Source of the DNA: Rothia nasimurium
GTDB taxonomy: Bacteria > Actinomycetota > Actinomycetes > Actinomycetales > Micrococcaceae
NCBI RefSeq assembly: GCF_928382285.1
Contig: NZ_CAKMSS010000001.1
Span: 558,001-622,000, forward strand
Direction of reading: 5' to 3'
DNA length: 64,000 nt
Shown: positions 28,376 to 36,969 of the stretch, piece after piece
How positions within the stretch are numbered: the first letter of the stretch is position 1
Layout of the letters: every line of letters begins with the position of its first letter
Position numbers and translations under genes: made by a program
Notes under the pieces: model-generated
The model's database searches: none
Told to the model about the DNA's origin: nothing
Seen by the model: only the letters and a program-made list of their open reading frames with translations

Positions 28376-28413
28376 GCCCCGCACCGTCACGGTGCGGGGC
28401 TCCTTTTTGTTTT
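28376..28413 (+). terminator. Rho-independent terminator of the DUF4190 gene
   Basis: Perfect 11-bp stem GCCCCGCACCG / CGGTGCGGGGC with a TCA loop, followed by TCCTTTTTGTTTT. It touches the stop codon of the convergent thioesterase gene. Confidence 0.92.
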
Positions 28414-29407
28414 AGTCGGTCATCTTAACGGTTGCCTGCTGGGGTGCCACCAGGGGCATGGGCTCATATTCAGCGCGCAGGGCTCGCAGACGAGCCACGT
28501 GGGCGTGAAGGGCCTTATCTTCATCGGTAGTGGGCGTGAAGGGGCGGGCCGGTAGCGGCTGGCCGTCAAGATCGGTTGCCATGTAGGTCATAGAGGCATG
28601 GATAGCTAGGGGTAGCTGGTCGTGGCGTTCCCTCGGGTTACCGGCGCGCAGGTGCACCATCACACCCATGGACCGCGCATCGGTACGGACCAGGCGGGCG
28701 GTCACTTCCACCAGGTCCCCGATATGAACCGGCTGGTAGAAGCGAATTCCACCGGCGTAAACAGCGACAGTGCGCTCGCCACTCCAGGCCATAGTGACGC
28801 TGGTGGCTGCTTCGTCAATCCATTCCATGGCGGTGCCACCGTGCACATTCCCGCCCCAGTTCACGTCGGTGGGCTTAGCCAGGAAGCGGTGGGTGACTTC
28901 AGGTGCGGTGGACGCGCTCGTGTAGGTCTGAGAAGTCATTTCGGCTTCAATGGCCTTGCGGAGTTCCACGCGAGAGAGCGCCGCCTGCTGCACCCGCTTC
29001 TCCTCGTCGGTCACGGGCACGTAAGGAGTAACAGGGGTAGGTTTGCGGTCTTCGCCCATGGCAACGAAGATGACCAGGCAGTCGCAGGCGCGGGTGAAGT
29101 TGCCGTCCCTGGGGTCAGCGGAGAGCACTTCGTTAACGATATGCATGGTGGAGCGGCCGGTGTAGACAATGCGGGAGCGCACCTCGACCATGTGCCCCGA
29201 GGGGATGGGGCGGGTGAAGTGAATATGCCCCACATAGGCGGTGACGCAGTAGGTGCCCGACCAGCCGGCGGCGCAGGCGTAGGCGGCTTTGTCGATCCAT
29301 TCGAGCACGCGTCCGCCGTGTACGCCGGCTGAGCCTGCGATGATGACGTCGGTGGGTGCTGCGAGAAAACGTAGGGTGATGGAGGGCTGCGGGGCAAACT
29401 GGGCCAT
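28412..29407 (-). CDS. Acyl-CoA thioesterase with two hotdog domains
   Basis: 331-residue protein with two tandem hotdog folds of the YciA/BACH type, hydrolysing acyl-CoAs. Each half repeats the same core: AGVHGGRVLEWIDKAAY (about 25-41) and GGNVHGGTAMEWIDEAATS (about 184-202), followed by V-x-x-I-x-F-T-R-P / G-x-I-R-F-Y-Q-P strands and a VxVxxxR(I/L)V strand. The acidic residue of the WID motif in each half is the likely catalytic position. Chain-length preference is unknown. Confidence 0.9.
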   Translation of the reverse strand: MAQFAPQPSITLRFLAAPTDVIIAGSAGVHGGRVLEWIDKAAYACAAGWSGTYCVTAYVGHIHFTRPIPSGHMVEVRSRIVYTGRSTMHIVNEVLSADPRDGNFTRACDCLVIFVAMGEDRKPTPVTPYVPVTDEEKRVQQAALSRVELRKAIEAEMTSQTYTSASTAPEVTHRFLAKPTDVNWGGNVHGGTAMEWIDEAATSVTMAWSGERTVAVYAGGIRFYQPVHIGDLVEVTARLVRTDARSMGVMVHLRAGNPRERHDQLPLAIHASMTYMATDLDGQPLPARPFTPTTDEDKALHAHVARLRALRAEYEPMPLVAPQQATVKMTD

Positions 29408-29650
29408 GGTGAGGTTCTTTCTGGTGCTGTGCGGTAAACGGTGCGGACGCCCCTACCAGCTCCCCTGCCCTGGGGCAGGTGGGGCGGTGGTGGCGTCCTT
29501 GCCACCGGGCGATGCCGCTACGTGATTGTTATATCGTACGGCATGCGCTGCTATTCACGGAGCTGCGTCTCACCCAATGTCATATTACTTGATATTGAAA
29601 GTAATTGAGTTTTAGACTGGGTTTCAGCACGTATCTTCAAAGGAGAAGAG

Positions 29651-30397
29651 ATGAAACCCATCAAACCAGCAATAGCAACCCTGGCTCTACTCACACTAGC
29701 GGCCTGCAGTTCACCGCAGGCAGCAGAACCCACCGGTACAGCACAGAGCCAGAGCAGCACTACGGCCACCTCAAATCGCTCACCAGAGAGTAACACAGAC
29801 ACCGCGACCAGTTCGGCTGGCACCGAACTAGTTACAGCCACCAGCGATAACCTGGGCGATACATCACCAGAAACACCCAGCAATCTTACCCAGCAGCTTG
29901 CCGAAGGAGGGCTCGTGATTGTGCACCGGTACACCGGGGCGATACGTCCGTCCAATCCCTCACCAGCACCTGCAGGTTTCATCGATGACGGTCAGCGCAT
30001 TTCCGAGTCCAGCATCGAGCGCATGAGCGAGCTTGCGGCAAAATATGAGGAGTTAGGGATCCCGGTTTCTAGCGCCCTCTCCAGCGAATACTATTTTGTC
30101 TACCAGCACGCTGATCAGGCCATGGACGTGCCGGTTGAAATCAACCGCGACCTAACCGGCTCCCTCAACTTCACCGATGACCAAGAACTTGAAGCCTCAC
30201 TCCAGGGCCTGCGTAACCGCACCGTCACTCCCCCACCTGCGGGAACCAACACCGTCCTTTTTTCCCACCAGGGTAAATTCGATAAAGCCTACGGTTTCTA
30301 TCCAGACGCAGGCTGGACCCTCATCTTCGCTCCCGATGGCTCGGGCACACCGCACCTCATTGCCAGCATGCCCCTGGATGAGTTTTTAGAACTGTAA
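29651..30397 (+). CDS. Lipoprotein with degenerate histidine-phosphatase-like domain
   Basis: 248 residues. Lipoprotein signal peptide with lipobox LAAC (Cys about residue 19), then a Ser/Thr-rich linker to about 75. The C-terminal domain reads like the histidine phosphatase superfamily: LVIVHRYTG (normally V-x-x-R-H-G/A), DDGQRISESSIERMSELAAKYEELGIPVSSALSSEY and NTVLFSHQGKF (second His). The nucleophilic R-H pair appears as R-Y, so activity is doubtful; this assignment is by pattern only. An ATG follows GGAGAAGAG. Probably exported and membrane-anchored. Confidence 0.65.
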   Translation: MKPIKPAIATLALLTLAACSSPQAAEPTGTAQSQSSTTATSNRSPESNTDTATSSAGTELVTATSDNLGDTSPETPSNLTQQLAEGGLVIVHRYTGAIRPSNPSPAPAGFIDDGQRISESSIERMSELAAKYEELGIPVSSALSSEYYFVYQHADQAMDVPVEINRDLTGSLNFTDDQELEASLQGLRNRTVTPPPAGTNTVLFSHQGKFDKAYGFYPDAGWTLIFAPDGSGTPHLIASMPLDEFLEL

Positions 30398-30493
30398 CGC
30401 CTTACTTACTTCACGTAGCCCACCACCCTGCGGGTTGAGACAGACTATGCTGACCAGCCCGCACACTATCGCCATTCAAGCGGAAGAGCACCT

Positions 30494-31582
30494 ATGAATC
30501 ATATGATCCGCCAGGCCACCGTCATCGTAATCGGCGGCGGACAGGCCGGCCTATCAGCCAGCTACCACCTAGCCCAGCGCGGCTACGCCAATGCCCTGAC
30601 CCACCCCACAGCCCCACTCACCTACATCACCTTCGATGCAGCTGAAGGGCCCGGCGGCGCCTGGCGCCACCGCTGGGACTCCCTAACCATGGCCACCGTC
30701 AACAACATCTTTGACCTCCCTGACTTTCCCCGGCCCCATGTAGAGCTGACCGAGCCCAGCAAACGGGCTATCCCCTCCTATTTCGCCGACTTCGAGGCAG
30801 CCCAAGAACTGGCTATCGCCCGGCCGGTCGCCGTCCTTGCCGTTACCGCAACCGGCAACCCCGACCTCCCCTTCGAACTCGCCACCACCAACGGCACCTG
30901 GCAGGCAGCAGCGATTATCAATGCCACCGGCACCTGGAATAACCCCGTCTTGCCAGCCTACCCGGGGCAGGCGTCCTTTCAGGGGCGGCAACTTCACACC
31001 CGCGACTACCTGCAGCTCGAGGACTTCGCCGGCCAGCGGGTCGCGATTGTGGGCGGCGGTATTTCAGCGGTGCAGCAGCTTGAGGAAATCTCGCGGGTTG
31101 CCACCACCTTCTGGTACACCCGGCGCGAACCGGTCTTCCGCAACACCGAGTTCAACACCGAGTACGGGCGCGACGTGGTAGCCCGCGTCACCGCCGACGC
31201 TGAGGCTGGGATCCCCACCGGGTCGGTCGTCAGCTACACCGGCCTGGGGTGGACGCCCTACGCCAGGGCCGCCAAAGCCCGCGGCGCCCTGAACCGCCGC
31301 CCCATGTTCGGCAGCATCGACGCAACCGGCGTGATTGAGGCTGACGGCAGCCACACCGACCTTGACGCTATCCTGTGGGCTACCGGGTTTAAACCGGCGC
31401 TCGCCCACCTTGACCCGCTGGGTCTGCGCAACGAGCTGGGCGCTATTCAGATGGACGGTACCCAGGTAGCCACCCAGCCCCGTCTGCACCTTATCGGCTA
31501 CGGCCCCAGCCAATCGACGGTGGGGGCTAACCGGGCTGGTCGAATCGCGGTGCGCAAGCTCCACAAGCTGCTGACCCGCTAG
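30494..31582 (+). CDS. FAD/NAD(P)-dependent oxidoreductase, flavin monooxygenase-like
   Basis: 362 residues with two Rossmann folds: FAD-binding GGGQAGLSASYHLA near the N-terminus and NADPH-binding IVGGGISAVQQLEE near 185. GPGGAWRHRWDSLTMATVN matches the FMO/CzcO-like family (G-G-x-W...), and LWATGFKPAL is the late ATG motif. It probably oxidises a small substrate; which one is unknown. ATG at 30494 follows GGAAGAG by five bases. Convergent with a broken MFS gene. Confidence 0.85.
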   Translation: MNHMIRQATVIVIGGGQAGLSASYHLAQRGYANALTHPTAPLTYITFDAAEGPGGAWRHRWDSLTMATVNNIFDLPDFPRPHVELTEPSKRAIPSYFADFEAAQELAIARPVAVLAVTATGNPDLPFELATTNGTWQAAAIINATGTWNNPVLPAYPGQASFQGRQLHTRDYLQLEDFAGQRVAIVGGGISAVQQLEEISRVATTFWYTRREPVFRNTEFNTEYGRDVVARVTADAEAGIPTGSVVSYTGLGWTPYARAAKARGALNRRPMFGSIDATGVIEADGSHTDLDAILWATGFKPALAHLDPLGLRNELGAIQMDGTQVATQPRLHLIGYGPSQSTVGANRAGRIAVRKLHKLLTR

Positions 31583-31607
31583 CGGGCTCATCGCCCGTCC
31601 CTCGCTG

Positions 31608-32204
31608 CTACCGACCCCGCCCAGAGACCGACCGGTTAAGAACGAATGAGGGCAGCAGTGCCAAGGCCGAAATACAGGCCAGGGCCGGGAACGATGTCGC
31701 TGCCATAATAAATCCCGAAGCCAGGGCAGCGATTGCCGCCAGGGCAAAGGCTGCACTGTAAAGGTTGGTGCCCAGGGATGGCGCGAGCGCGGCGGCAGGG
31801 GTGCCAATGTTAGGGCCGAGGATGGAGCCTATGGTACCCACCCAGACGATGAAGCTGAGGGCTGAACCGCGGTTGGCGTCGGTGGCGTGGTCGGTCGCTG
31901 CGAAGCGGGCTTGGAGGGCGGCGGCGGAGCCTGCCCCCATGAGGAGTAGGCCCAGGGCTACCAGGGTGATGCTGGTGGTGGAGGCGGCGAAGGCTAGCAG
32001 GGTGGCGCCGATGCTTGCAGTGGCCCAGCCGGTGGTGAGGGCGGTACGGCGGCTGGTGCGGGCAATCCCTGCCAGTGCCTCGTTCTGGGTGACCTCGCTG
32101 GCCAGGAGCACGCCGATGGAGGGAGCTGCACCCACCCCGATGGTGCCAAAGACCTGGGTGAGGGCCAGGGCCCAGAGGACGCCGCGCTGCTGGTGGGTGT
32201 TCAT
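31608..32204 (-). pseudogene. MFS transporter remnant (N-terminal half with internal deletion)
   Basis: 198 codons resembling the first six transmembrane segments of a ~400-residue major facilitator superfamily exporter (QVFGTIGVGAAPSIGVLLASEV, LLLMGAGSAAALQARFAA, SFIVWVGTIGSILGPN). Two defects: between LAGIA and RTSRRTALTTGW the stretch that normally forms helix 2 and the loop 2-3 motif seems deleted in frame, and the protein ends after helix 6 with an unrelated tail. The C-terminal six helices are absent; the next gene is convergent. It is therefore a probable decaying gene, though a half-size product cannot be excluded. Confidence 0.65.
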
Positions 32205-32311
32205 GAGTTTTAGTTTACTGAGGTACGGCAGGGTTCAGAGTTCTTGCCCCGGAATTCACTGTGTGAAGCAGCCTTCTCTGTGCTGTAGGGTTTTCGCTAC
32301 TATGAGGAGCT

Positions 32312-33004
32312 ATGACCCTTACCCTTTGGCTTTCCCTCGTCGCTGCCTGCTTGGTGATTTCGCTGACCCCAGGAGCAGGTGCGGTGAACACCATGACCAC
32401 CTCCCTGCTGCACGGCTGGAAGAAAGCCTTTTTCACGGTCATGGGGCAGCAGCTGGCCCTGGTGGTTCAGATTGCTATTGTGGCTGCTGGCCTGGGCGTA
32501 GTGGTCGCTAATTCGCCGGTACTTTTCGATGTAATTCGCTACGGTGGGGCTGCCTACCTGGTCTACCTCGGGTTACGCATGATTCTTGCCCGCCCTCAAA
32601 CCCCGCAGCAAGCCCGCGACGAGGCAGAAAGCGGGGCGGGCGCGTCCGCTCCGCAGGGGCAAGGACGCCGCACCCGCGTGAGCAGGCGCCTGGCCCCGGG
32701 TACTCCCCTGGCTCTTTTTAATCGGGGCTTCTGGGTGAATATGTCCAACCCCAAGGCCATTGTTTTTATTCTGGCTTTCATGCCCCAGTTTGTGCGCCCC
32801 GATGCCCCACAGCTGCCCCAGTATCTGGTGCTAGCGGGCACTATGGTGGCCATCGATATTGTGGTCATGTGGGGTGGTTTTGCTGTGGTTGCCAAGTCCC
32901 TGACCAGGCTATCACACTCGGAGCGCGGGCAGACGATACTGAACCGGGTCTTTGGCTCCCTCTTTATTCTGGTCGCTGCTCTCATGGTCTTTGCAGGGCA
33001 CTAG
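32312..33004 (+). CDS. LysE/RhtB-family amino-acid exporter
   Basis: 230-residue inner-membrane exporter. The N-terminal SLTPGAGAVNTMTTSLLHG is the LysE-family signature; about six hydrophobic helices follow (VVQIAIVAAGLGVVVA, YGGAAYLVYLGLRMIL, NPKAIVFILAFMPQF). The cytoplasmic loop (about 92-130) is extended by a Gly/Ala/Arg-rich stretch encoded around a GCGTCCGC repeat. Substrate unknown (basic amino acids, threonine or homoserine lactones in relatives). ATG at 32312 has GAGGAG two bases upstream. Confidence 0.9.
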   Translation: MTLTLWLSLVAACLVISLTPGAGAVNTMTTSLLHGWKKAFFTVMGQQLALVVQIAIVAAGLGVVVANSPVLFDVIRYGGAAYLVYLGLRMILARPQTPQQARDEAESGAGASAPQGQGRRTRVSRRLAPGTPLALFNRGFWVNMSNPKAIVFILAFMPQFVRPDAPQLPQYLVLAGTMVAIDIVVMWGGFAVVAKSLTRLSHSERGQTILNRVFGSLFILVAALMVFAGH

Positions 33005-33038
33005 GGGTTTCTGGCGGAGCATGGAAGGCATAGACTGG

Positions 33039-33070
33039 TTGTACGACAAAGGAGTGTATTTGTATGACAA
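33039..33070 (+). promoter_or_regulatory. Direct repeats at the RelB-YafQ promoter
   Basis: TTGTACGACAA (33039-33049) and TTGTATGACAA (33060-33070), one mismatch, 21 bp apart start to start; the second covers the antitoxin start codon. Same-face spacing suits binding by the ribbon-helix-helix antitoxin for autoregulation. Confidence 0.55.
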
Positions 33071-33333
33071 CTTCGACTGTAACTGTACGAGTTGACGAAG
33101 CAACCAAGCGCGAAGCAGCCCGTATTGCCGAAGATTTTGGTTTAGACCTATCGTCCATCACCCGTGCCTTCTACCGCCAGGTAGTACGCGAGCAGCGCAT
33201 ACCGCTCACCCTGGAATACCCCCAACCCAACGCAGAAACCCAGGAAGCCATTTCTGATTCACTCGCGATGGAAAAGGAGGGTACCAGTAGATTTAAGAAT
33301 GCCCAGGACATGTTTGATGACCTAGGAATCTAA
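33064..33333 (+). CDS. RelB/DinJ-family antitoxin
   Basis: 89-residue antitoxin of a type II toxin-antitoxin pair. N-terminal ribbon-helix-helix: TVTVRVDEATKREAARIAEDFGLDLSSITRAFYRQVV, typical of RelB/DinJ. The C-terminal tail (about 60-89) would wrap and neutralise the toxin. ATG at 33064 has AAAGGAG at nine bases. The toxin gene begins two bases after its stop codon. Confidence 0.92.
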   Translation: MTTSTVTVRVDEATKREAARIAEDFGLDLSSITRAFYRQVVREQRIPLTLEYPQPNAETQEAISDSLAMEKEGTSRFKNAQDMFDDLGI

Positions 33334-33335
33334 TC

Positions 33336-33623
33336 GTGCTTCTCCCCGAATACACGCCAGCTTTCGCACGAGATATTAAAAAGCTTCAGAAAAAACGGGT
33401 TAATCTTGAGCATCTGAAATCTGTCACTGAGCTGATTTTGGAAAATTCACCGGATTCCATGGAAGAACTGCGACGTCGCCACCGAATGCACACTCTGAAA
33501 GGTAACTGGGCAGGCGCAAAAGAATGCCACGTGGCAAATGCCGGTGACTGGCTTCTAATCTGGAGAACAAGCAAAACTCACGCCTACTTCCTACGAACAG
33601 GAACACACGACGACCTCTTTTGA
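33336..33623 (+). CDS. YafQ-family mRNA interferase toxin
   Basis: 95 residues, RelE/YafQ fold; ribosome-dependent endoribonuclease that cleaves mRNA when the antitoxin is degraded. Family block H-x-LKGNWAGAKECHVANAGDWLLIW and the terminal RTGTHDDLF, carrying the catalytic His, are intact. GTG start at 33336, coupled to the antitoxin. No damage is visible, in contrast to the decayed MazEF-like pair 3.3 kb away. Confidence 0.92.
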   Translation: MLLPEYTPAFARDIKKLQKKRVNLEHLKSVTELILENSPDSMEELRRRHRMHTLKGNWAGAKECHVANAGDWLLIWRTSKTHAYFLRTGTHDDLF

Positions 33624-33636
33624 ACCACCATGCCCT

Positions 33637-34622
33637 TTATAGGGCTATGAGCCTAAGCCACTGGCAAACCACCAGGTCTTCAGGAGTTACGAGTATGCCC
33701 TCATCTCCCTCTGACCAGAAACTCTGGTGGGCGCTCCACCATTCGTCCCAAGTATCAAAGCCTTCACCTTCGGCTCGAACGAAGTCATCGGTAACGTCCT
33801 GGGCTCGCACCACATCTACCCGACGTGTTTCGAGTAGGCAGACGGGCCTACCCGCAGAATCAATCACCAGTTCCCTCTGCCCAACAGTGGGCAGATCTTC
33901 ACCCTCGTCTAGATAGTGCCGGTACAGGGAAGAGGTTGCCGTCTTCTTCCCGCTGACGAGCGCTTTTACCAACTGATTTCTGAGCGGACCGGGGTTCCCA
34001 TACTCCCCTACCGTATCTGCTGCGGGCAGACTAAAGCCCTCTCGGGCGTGCTCGGGCAAGGTAGCTAGCCAGGCTAGGGCCCGCTCAACCACCAGGTTAG
34101 CTTGCTCGGGCACATAGGTGGGCCAGCTGGCATCAGTAAAGAGGTGGTCGGCCCCCTCGTAGCGGTCATACTGGGCGGTGGCCGATGCCCGGGTGTAGGC
34201 GAGCGCGGCCGGGGCATCCTCGGCGAACCAGGTATCTGCGTCCCCGCCGTGAATTGCTACCGGAAAAGAATCCGGTAGGGCACCGGGCAGGTAGCTGGGG
34301 TCAACGAAGCCCTCCAGGGCGAGCAGGCCCTGGGCGCGGGCGTCCGTCTGGGCCAGGGTTTGGGCGACCATGGCCCCGAGAGATACCCCGGCCACCACGA
34401 AGGGCCCGGTGAGTGTCGCTAGGGCATCCTGCGCGCGGGCCAGTACCTGCTCGTGGGTGAGCTGCTGGTAGAAGGCCATGCCTCGTCGATTGTGGTAAAG
34501 CGGTGCCCGTCGTAGAGGTCCGGGGTGAGCACCAAGTGGCCAGCTTGAGCCAGGCGGTCAGCGAGCGCGCGGACGCCCTCCGTCAGCCCCGCAGCGTGAT
34601 GGAAGAGGACGATGGTGGTCAT
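33637..34622 (-). pseudogene. Dienelactone-hydrolase-type alpha/beta hydrolase fused to an ASCH domain, frameshifted
   Basis: Two reading frames join into one protein. Start ATG at 34622 (MTTIVLFHHAAGLTEGVRAL) reads to GHRFTTIDE near 34480, then shifts out of frame; homology resumes one frame over at MAFYQQLTHEQVLARA (34479 down). One missing base in the GAGGC stretch (perhaps GAGGGC) explains it. The restored protein of about 328 residues has an alpha/beta hydrolase with Ser in GVSLG, Asp in GDADTW and His in GADHLF, then an ASCH (RNA-binding-like) domain: SGKKTATSSLYRHYLDEGEDLPTVG. Either a true frameshift or an assembly error. The fused architecture is unusual. Confidence 0.75.
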
Positions 34623-34741
34623 GGGGGCCTTTCGTGGGTGGTCTTTCTCGCTATGGTAACCCACACGGCGCCCGCTGCTCCTCAACGGGCCTGTGCGCCG
34701 TAGACTGGGGTAGACCGCCCTATCTAGTTTGAGGAGTTTTC

Positions 34742-35314
34742 ATGGCTCGTATCGGCATTATTCTTGGTTCTACCCGCCCTACCCGCATCAGCCCTGTGGT
34801 CGGCGCTTGGGCGCAGGAGCGTCTGGCGGCTCTGGGCAATCGCACCTACGAGATGATTGATTTGGCAGAGCAGAATCTGCCCTTCTTCGACGAGCCTGCC
34901 TCACCCAAGTCGGGGGTTCCCTACCAGCACCAGCACACTCGTGACTGGTCTGAGCTGGTTTCTGGGTTTGACGGTTTTGTGGTGGCCCTGCCTGAATACA
35001 ACGGTGGTCTGCCGGCTGTGTTGAAGAATGCCATGGACTACCTGTTTGCTGAATGGAAGGGTAAGCCGGTTGCGGTGGTGTCCTATGGTTTTGGGGCGGG
35101 TCTCAAGTCAGCTGCGCAGTTTGAGCTGATCTGCCCGAACTACGGCCTGGTGCTGATACCCGCGGCGGTGAATATCAAGTTGAGCCGCGCAATGTTTGAT
35201 GCTGAGGGTAAAATTTCGGACGCCGCCACCGCCTTTGCCGAGTACGAGCAGGCCCTGCCCCTCTTAGATGAGGCGCTGGGCGAGGCGCTGGTACTGGCCC
35301 CTCAGCAGGATTAG
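34742..35314 (+). CDS. NADPH-dependent FMN reductase family protein
   Basis: 190-residue flavodoxin-like reductase. The FMN phosphate loop is GSTRPTRISPVV (about 8-19); LPEYNGGLPAVLKNAMDYL (about 83-101) is the second family signature, and YGFGAG the third. Such enzymes reduce FMN, quinones or azo/nitro compounds. ATG at 34742 has GAGGAG at five bases. The 3' end overlaps the convergent DUF2200 gene by four bases. Confidence 0.92.
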   Translation: MARIGIILGSTRPTRISPVVGAWAQERLAALGNRTYEMIDLAEQNLPFFDEPASPKSGVPYQHQHTRDWSELVSGFDGFVVALPEYNGGLPAVLKNAMDYLFAEWKGKPVAVVSYGFGAGLKSAAQFELICPNYGLVLIPAAVNIKLSRAMFDAEGKISDAATAFAEYEQALPLLDEALGEALVLAPQQD

Positions 35315-35661
35315 GGTAGGGTTCGCAGGATTTTTTCGAGCGGACGCCCCTTGGCTACCTCGTCAACGAGTTTGTCGAGGTAGCGAATCTGCTGCATGAG
35401 GGGGTCTTCGATCTCCTGCACCTTGTAGCCACAGATGGAGCCGGTAATCAGGTGCACGGCGGGGTTAAGCTGGGCTGAGGCGAAGAAGTCGCGGAAGGAC
35501 GTCCGCACCTCAAGGTGGCGGGCCAGGTCGGGCCGGCTGTAGCCGGTGAGCCAGCAGGTGACTGTCTCAACCAGGGCGACATCTTGCCCCTTACGCTCTA
35601 CCTTGGCCAGGTAGTGGGGCCAGACCTCAGCCAGGGGCATGTCAAAGATTTTGTGGGTCAT
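35311..35661 (-). CDS. DUF2200 family protein
   Basis: 116 residues, uncharacterised conserved cytoplasmic protein. Family segments: THKIFDMPLAEVWPHYLAKVERKGR-like start, VTCWLTGYS, FF-x-x-A-x-x-N-P and ITGSICGYKVQEIEDPLMQQIRYLDKLVDE. No catalytic residues are known. It stands alone between convergent and divergent neighbours. Confidence 0.9.
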   Translation of the reverse strand: MTHKIFDMPLAEVWPHYLAKVERKGQDVALVETVTCWLTGYSRPDLARHLEVRTSFRDFFASAQLNPAVHLITGSICGYKVQEIEDPLMQQIRYLDKLVDEVAKGRPLEKILRTLP

Positions 35662-35764
35662 GATCCCAAGCTTAGTACCCTGCCCCCACCTGCGGTAAAC
35701 CTGTACAGTAGGTAGCGGTGATAAACCCTTTGCTGTCTATCTTCCATTCACTCTGAAAGGCCCC

Positions 35765-36235
35765 ATGCGACCAGATTCTAAGCCCACCCCTCGGGCGCTC
35801 TTCCGTACGTTTGCCACCGCTGAGATGATCACCTGGGCTCTGCTCATTACGGCCCTGATTCTGCGGGGTACCGGCGTGACCAATATTGTGCCGATTGCCG
35901 GTGGTATTCACGGGTTTGTTTTTCTGAGCTACTGCGTTGTGACTGTCTTTACCTGGGTAAACCAGCAGTGGAAGGCTCCCGTGGGCATCGCCGGTCTGCT
36001 TCTGTCGGTGATTCCCTTTGCGACGGTTCCCTTTGAGCTTTTCCTCGATAAGCGGGGCCTACTGCGCGGCGGCTGGCGTCTGGCACCTGGCGGGGCGACA
36101 CCGTCCGGCCCGTTCGAAAAAGCCCAGGCCTGGGTTCTAGCCAAGCCTGCGCTCGCGAGCGTCCTTCTCCTCGCCTTTGTGGTTCTGCTCTTTGTGGTGC
36201 TCCTGCTGGCGGGCCCGCCCGTCCCCAAGAACTAA
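35765..36235 (+). CDS. DUF3817 domain membrane protein
   Basis: 156-residue integral membrane protein. Four hydrophobic segments (about 18-36, 40-60, 73-92, 130-150) with the DUF3817 pattern AEMITWALLI, G-x-IHGFVFL and FELFLDKRGLL. The last part (PSGPFEKAQAWVLAKPAL then a terminal helix) is a species-typical extension. Function unknown. AAAGG lies about four bases before the ATG. Confidence 0.88.
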   Translation: MRPDSKPTPRALFRTFATAEMITWALLITALILRGTGVTNIVPIAGGIHGFVFLSYCVVTVFTWVNQQWKAPVGIAGLLLSVIPFATVPFELFLDKRGLLRGGWRLAPGGATPSGPFEKAQAWVLAKPALASVLLLAFVVLLFVVLLLAGPPVPKN

Positions 36236-36254
36236 GGCCACTCGATTCACCCAC

Positions 36255-36321
36255 CGAAAGTGCGTCATATCGCCCACCGTGCACCTGGCAGGTGCACGCT
36301 CAGCGATATGACGCACTTTCG
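36255..36321. terminator. Long nested palindrome between convergent genes
   Basis: Perfect 19-bp arms CGAAAGTGCGTCATATCGC (36255-36273) and GCGATATGACGCACTTTCG (36303-36321) enclose a second palindrome, GTGCACCTG-G-CAGGTGCAC (36279-36297). Placed between the convergent DUF3817 and DUF952 genes. No T-run, so it may be a transcription barrier or a mobile palindrome rather than a classical terminator. Confidence 0.7.
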
Positions 36322-36354
36322 CGTGCCACCAACCTTTGGATGTGCTTGTACTAA

Positions 36355-36687
36355 CTACTTGAGATGAAGAACTTTGAACAGGTACAGGGGTAGGTGTCCT
36401 CCATATACATGCGGAAACAACTCGGAACTAGGATTAGAAGGGTCTGCTGGTTCCCATCGAACAGTGAACCCAGCAGACTCTAATTTACGGGGGTCGATTT
36501 CAAGGACGAGAATATCTGGCCTGTCACCATAGATGAAGTCTGAAACTCGCTTTACCTGATCCATATCCGCGCAAGCATGCAAGAATCCCTGCTCGTTGAT
36601 ACTCACTCCACGCGTCGAATGAACCCACACCTTAAGTTTCTGCGCTTGTTCCCATTCTTCGGGCAAAGCTATGTGATAAATCGTCAC
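36355..36687 (-). CDS. DUF952 domain protein
   Basis: 110-residue cytoplasmic protein with the DUF952 pattern: IYHIALPEEWEQ at the start, SINEQGFLHACADMDQVKRVSDFIYGD (family form G-F-I-H-x-S-x-x-x-Q), ILVLEIDPRKL and FPHVYGGHLPL. The fold resembles ADP-ribosyl-transferase/toxin-like proteins but activity is not established. Somewhat less GC-rich than core genes. Confidence 0.88.
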   Translation of the reverse strand: MTIYHIALPEEWEQAQKLKVWVHSTRGVSINEQGFLHACADMDQVKRVSDFIYGDRPDILVLEIDPRKLESAGFTVRWEPADPSNPSSELFPHVYGGHLPLYLFKVLHLK

Positions 36688-36755
36688 TAAAGTTCCTCCG
36701 AGAAACGTGCATTACCTGTTTTCAAATACCAGCACCTCTGCCCTGAGCTGACCAC

Positions 36756-36969
36756 TTACAGATTCAAATGAACTTTCAAAGCCTCATCTAGTTCCCAAAC
36801 TTTATTTCTCGATAAGGTACCAATATAGTCGCCAATACGATCCACAGATACTGTTCTTATAAGTTCTGTTTGGGCTTTTGAGTCGGTAGATAGGCCGGTT
36901 TCGTCCTGGGCCAAGAGCACCTGAAACGAAGCAATAAATCTAGTATTCACAGACGTCGCTCTGTCTCAT
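36756..36969 (-). pseudogene. Decayed MazF/PemK-type toxin gene
   Basis: The start ATG at 36969 overlaps the antitoxin stop (ATGA), as in intact mazEF pairs, but reads only MRQSDVCEY before a TAG. In a neighbouring phase from GTG at 36950, 64 codons give VLLAQDETGLSTDSKAQTEL then IRTVSVDRIGDYIG and LDEALKVHLNL, the C-terminal half of MazF-family endoribonucleases. The central strands expected between them are missing, so an internal deletion with frame change has removed the catalytic region. No active toxin is expected. Confidence 0.65.
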
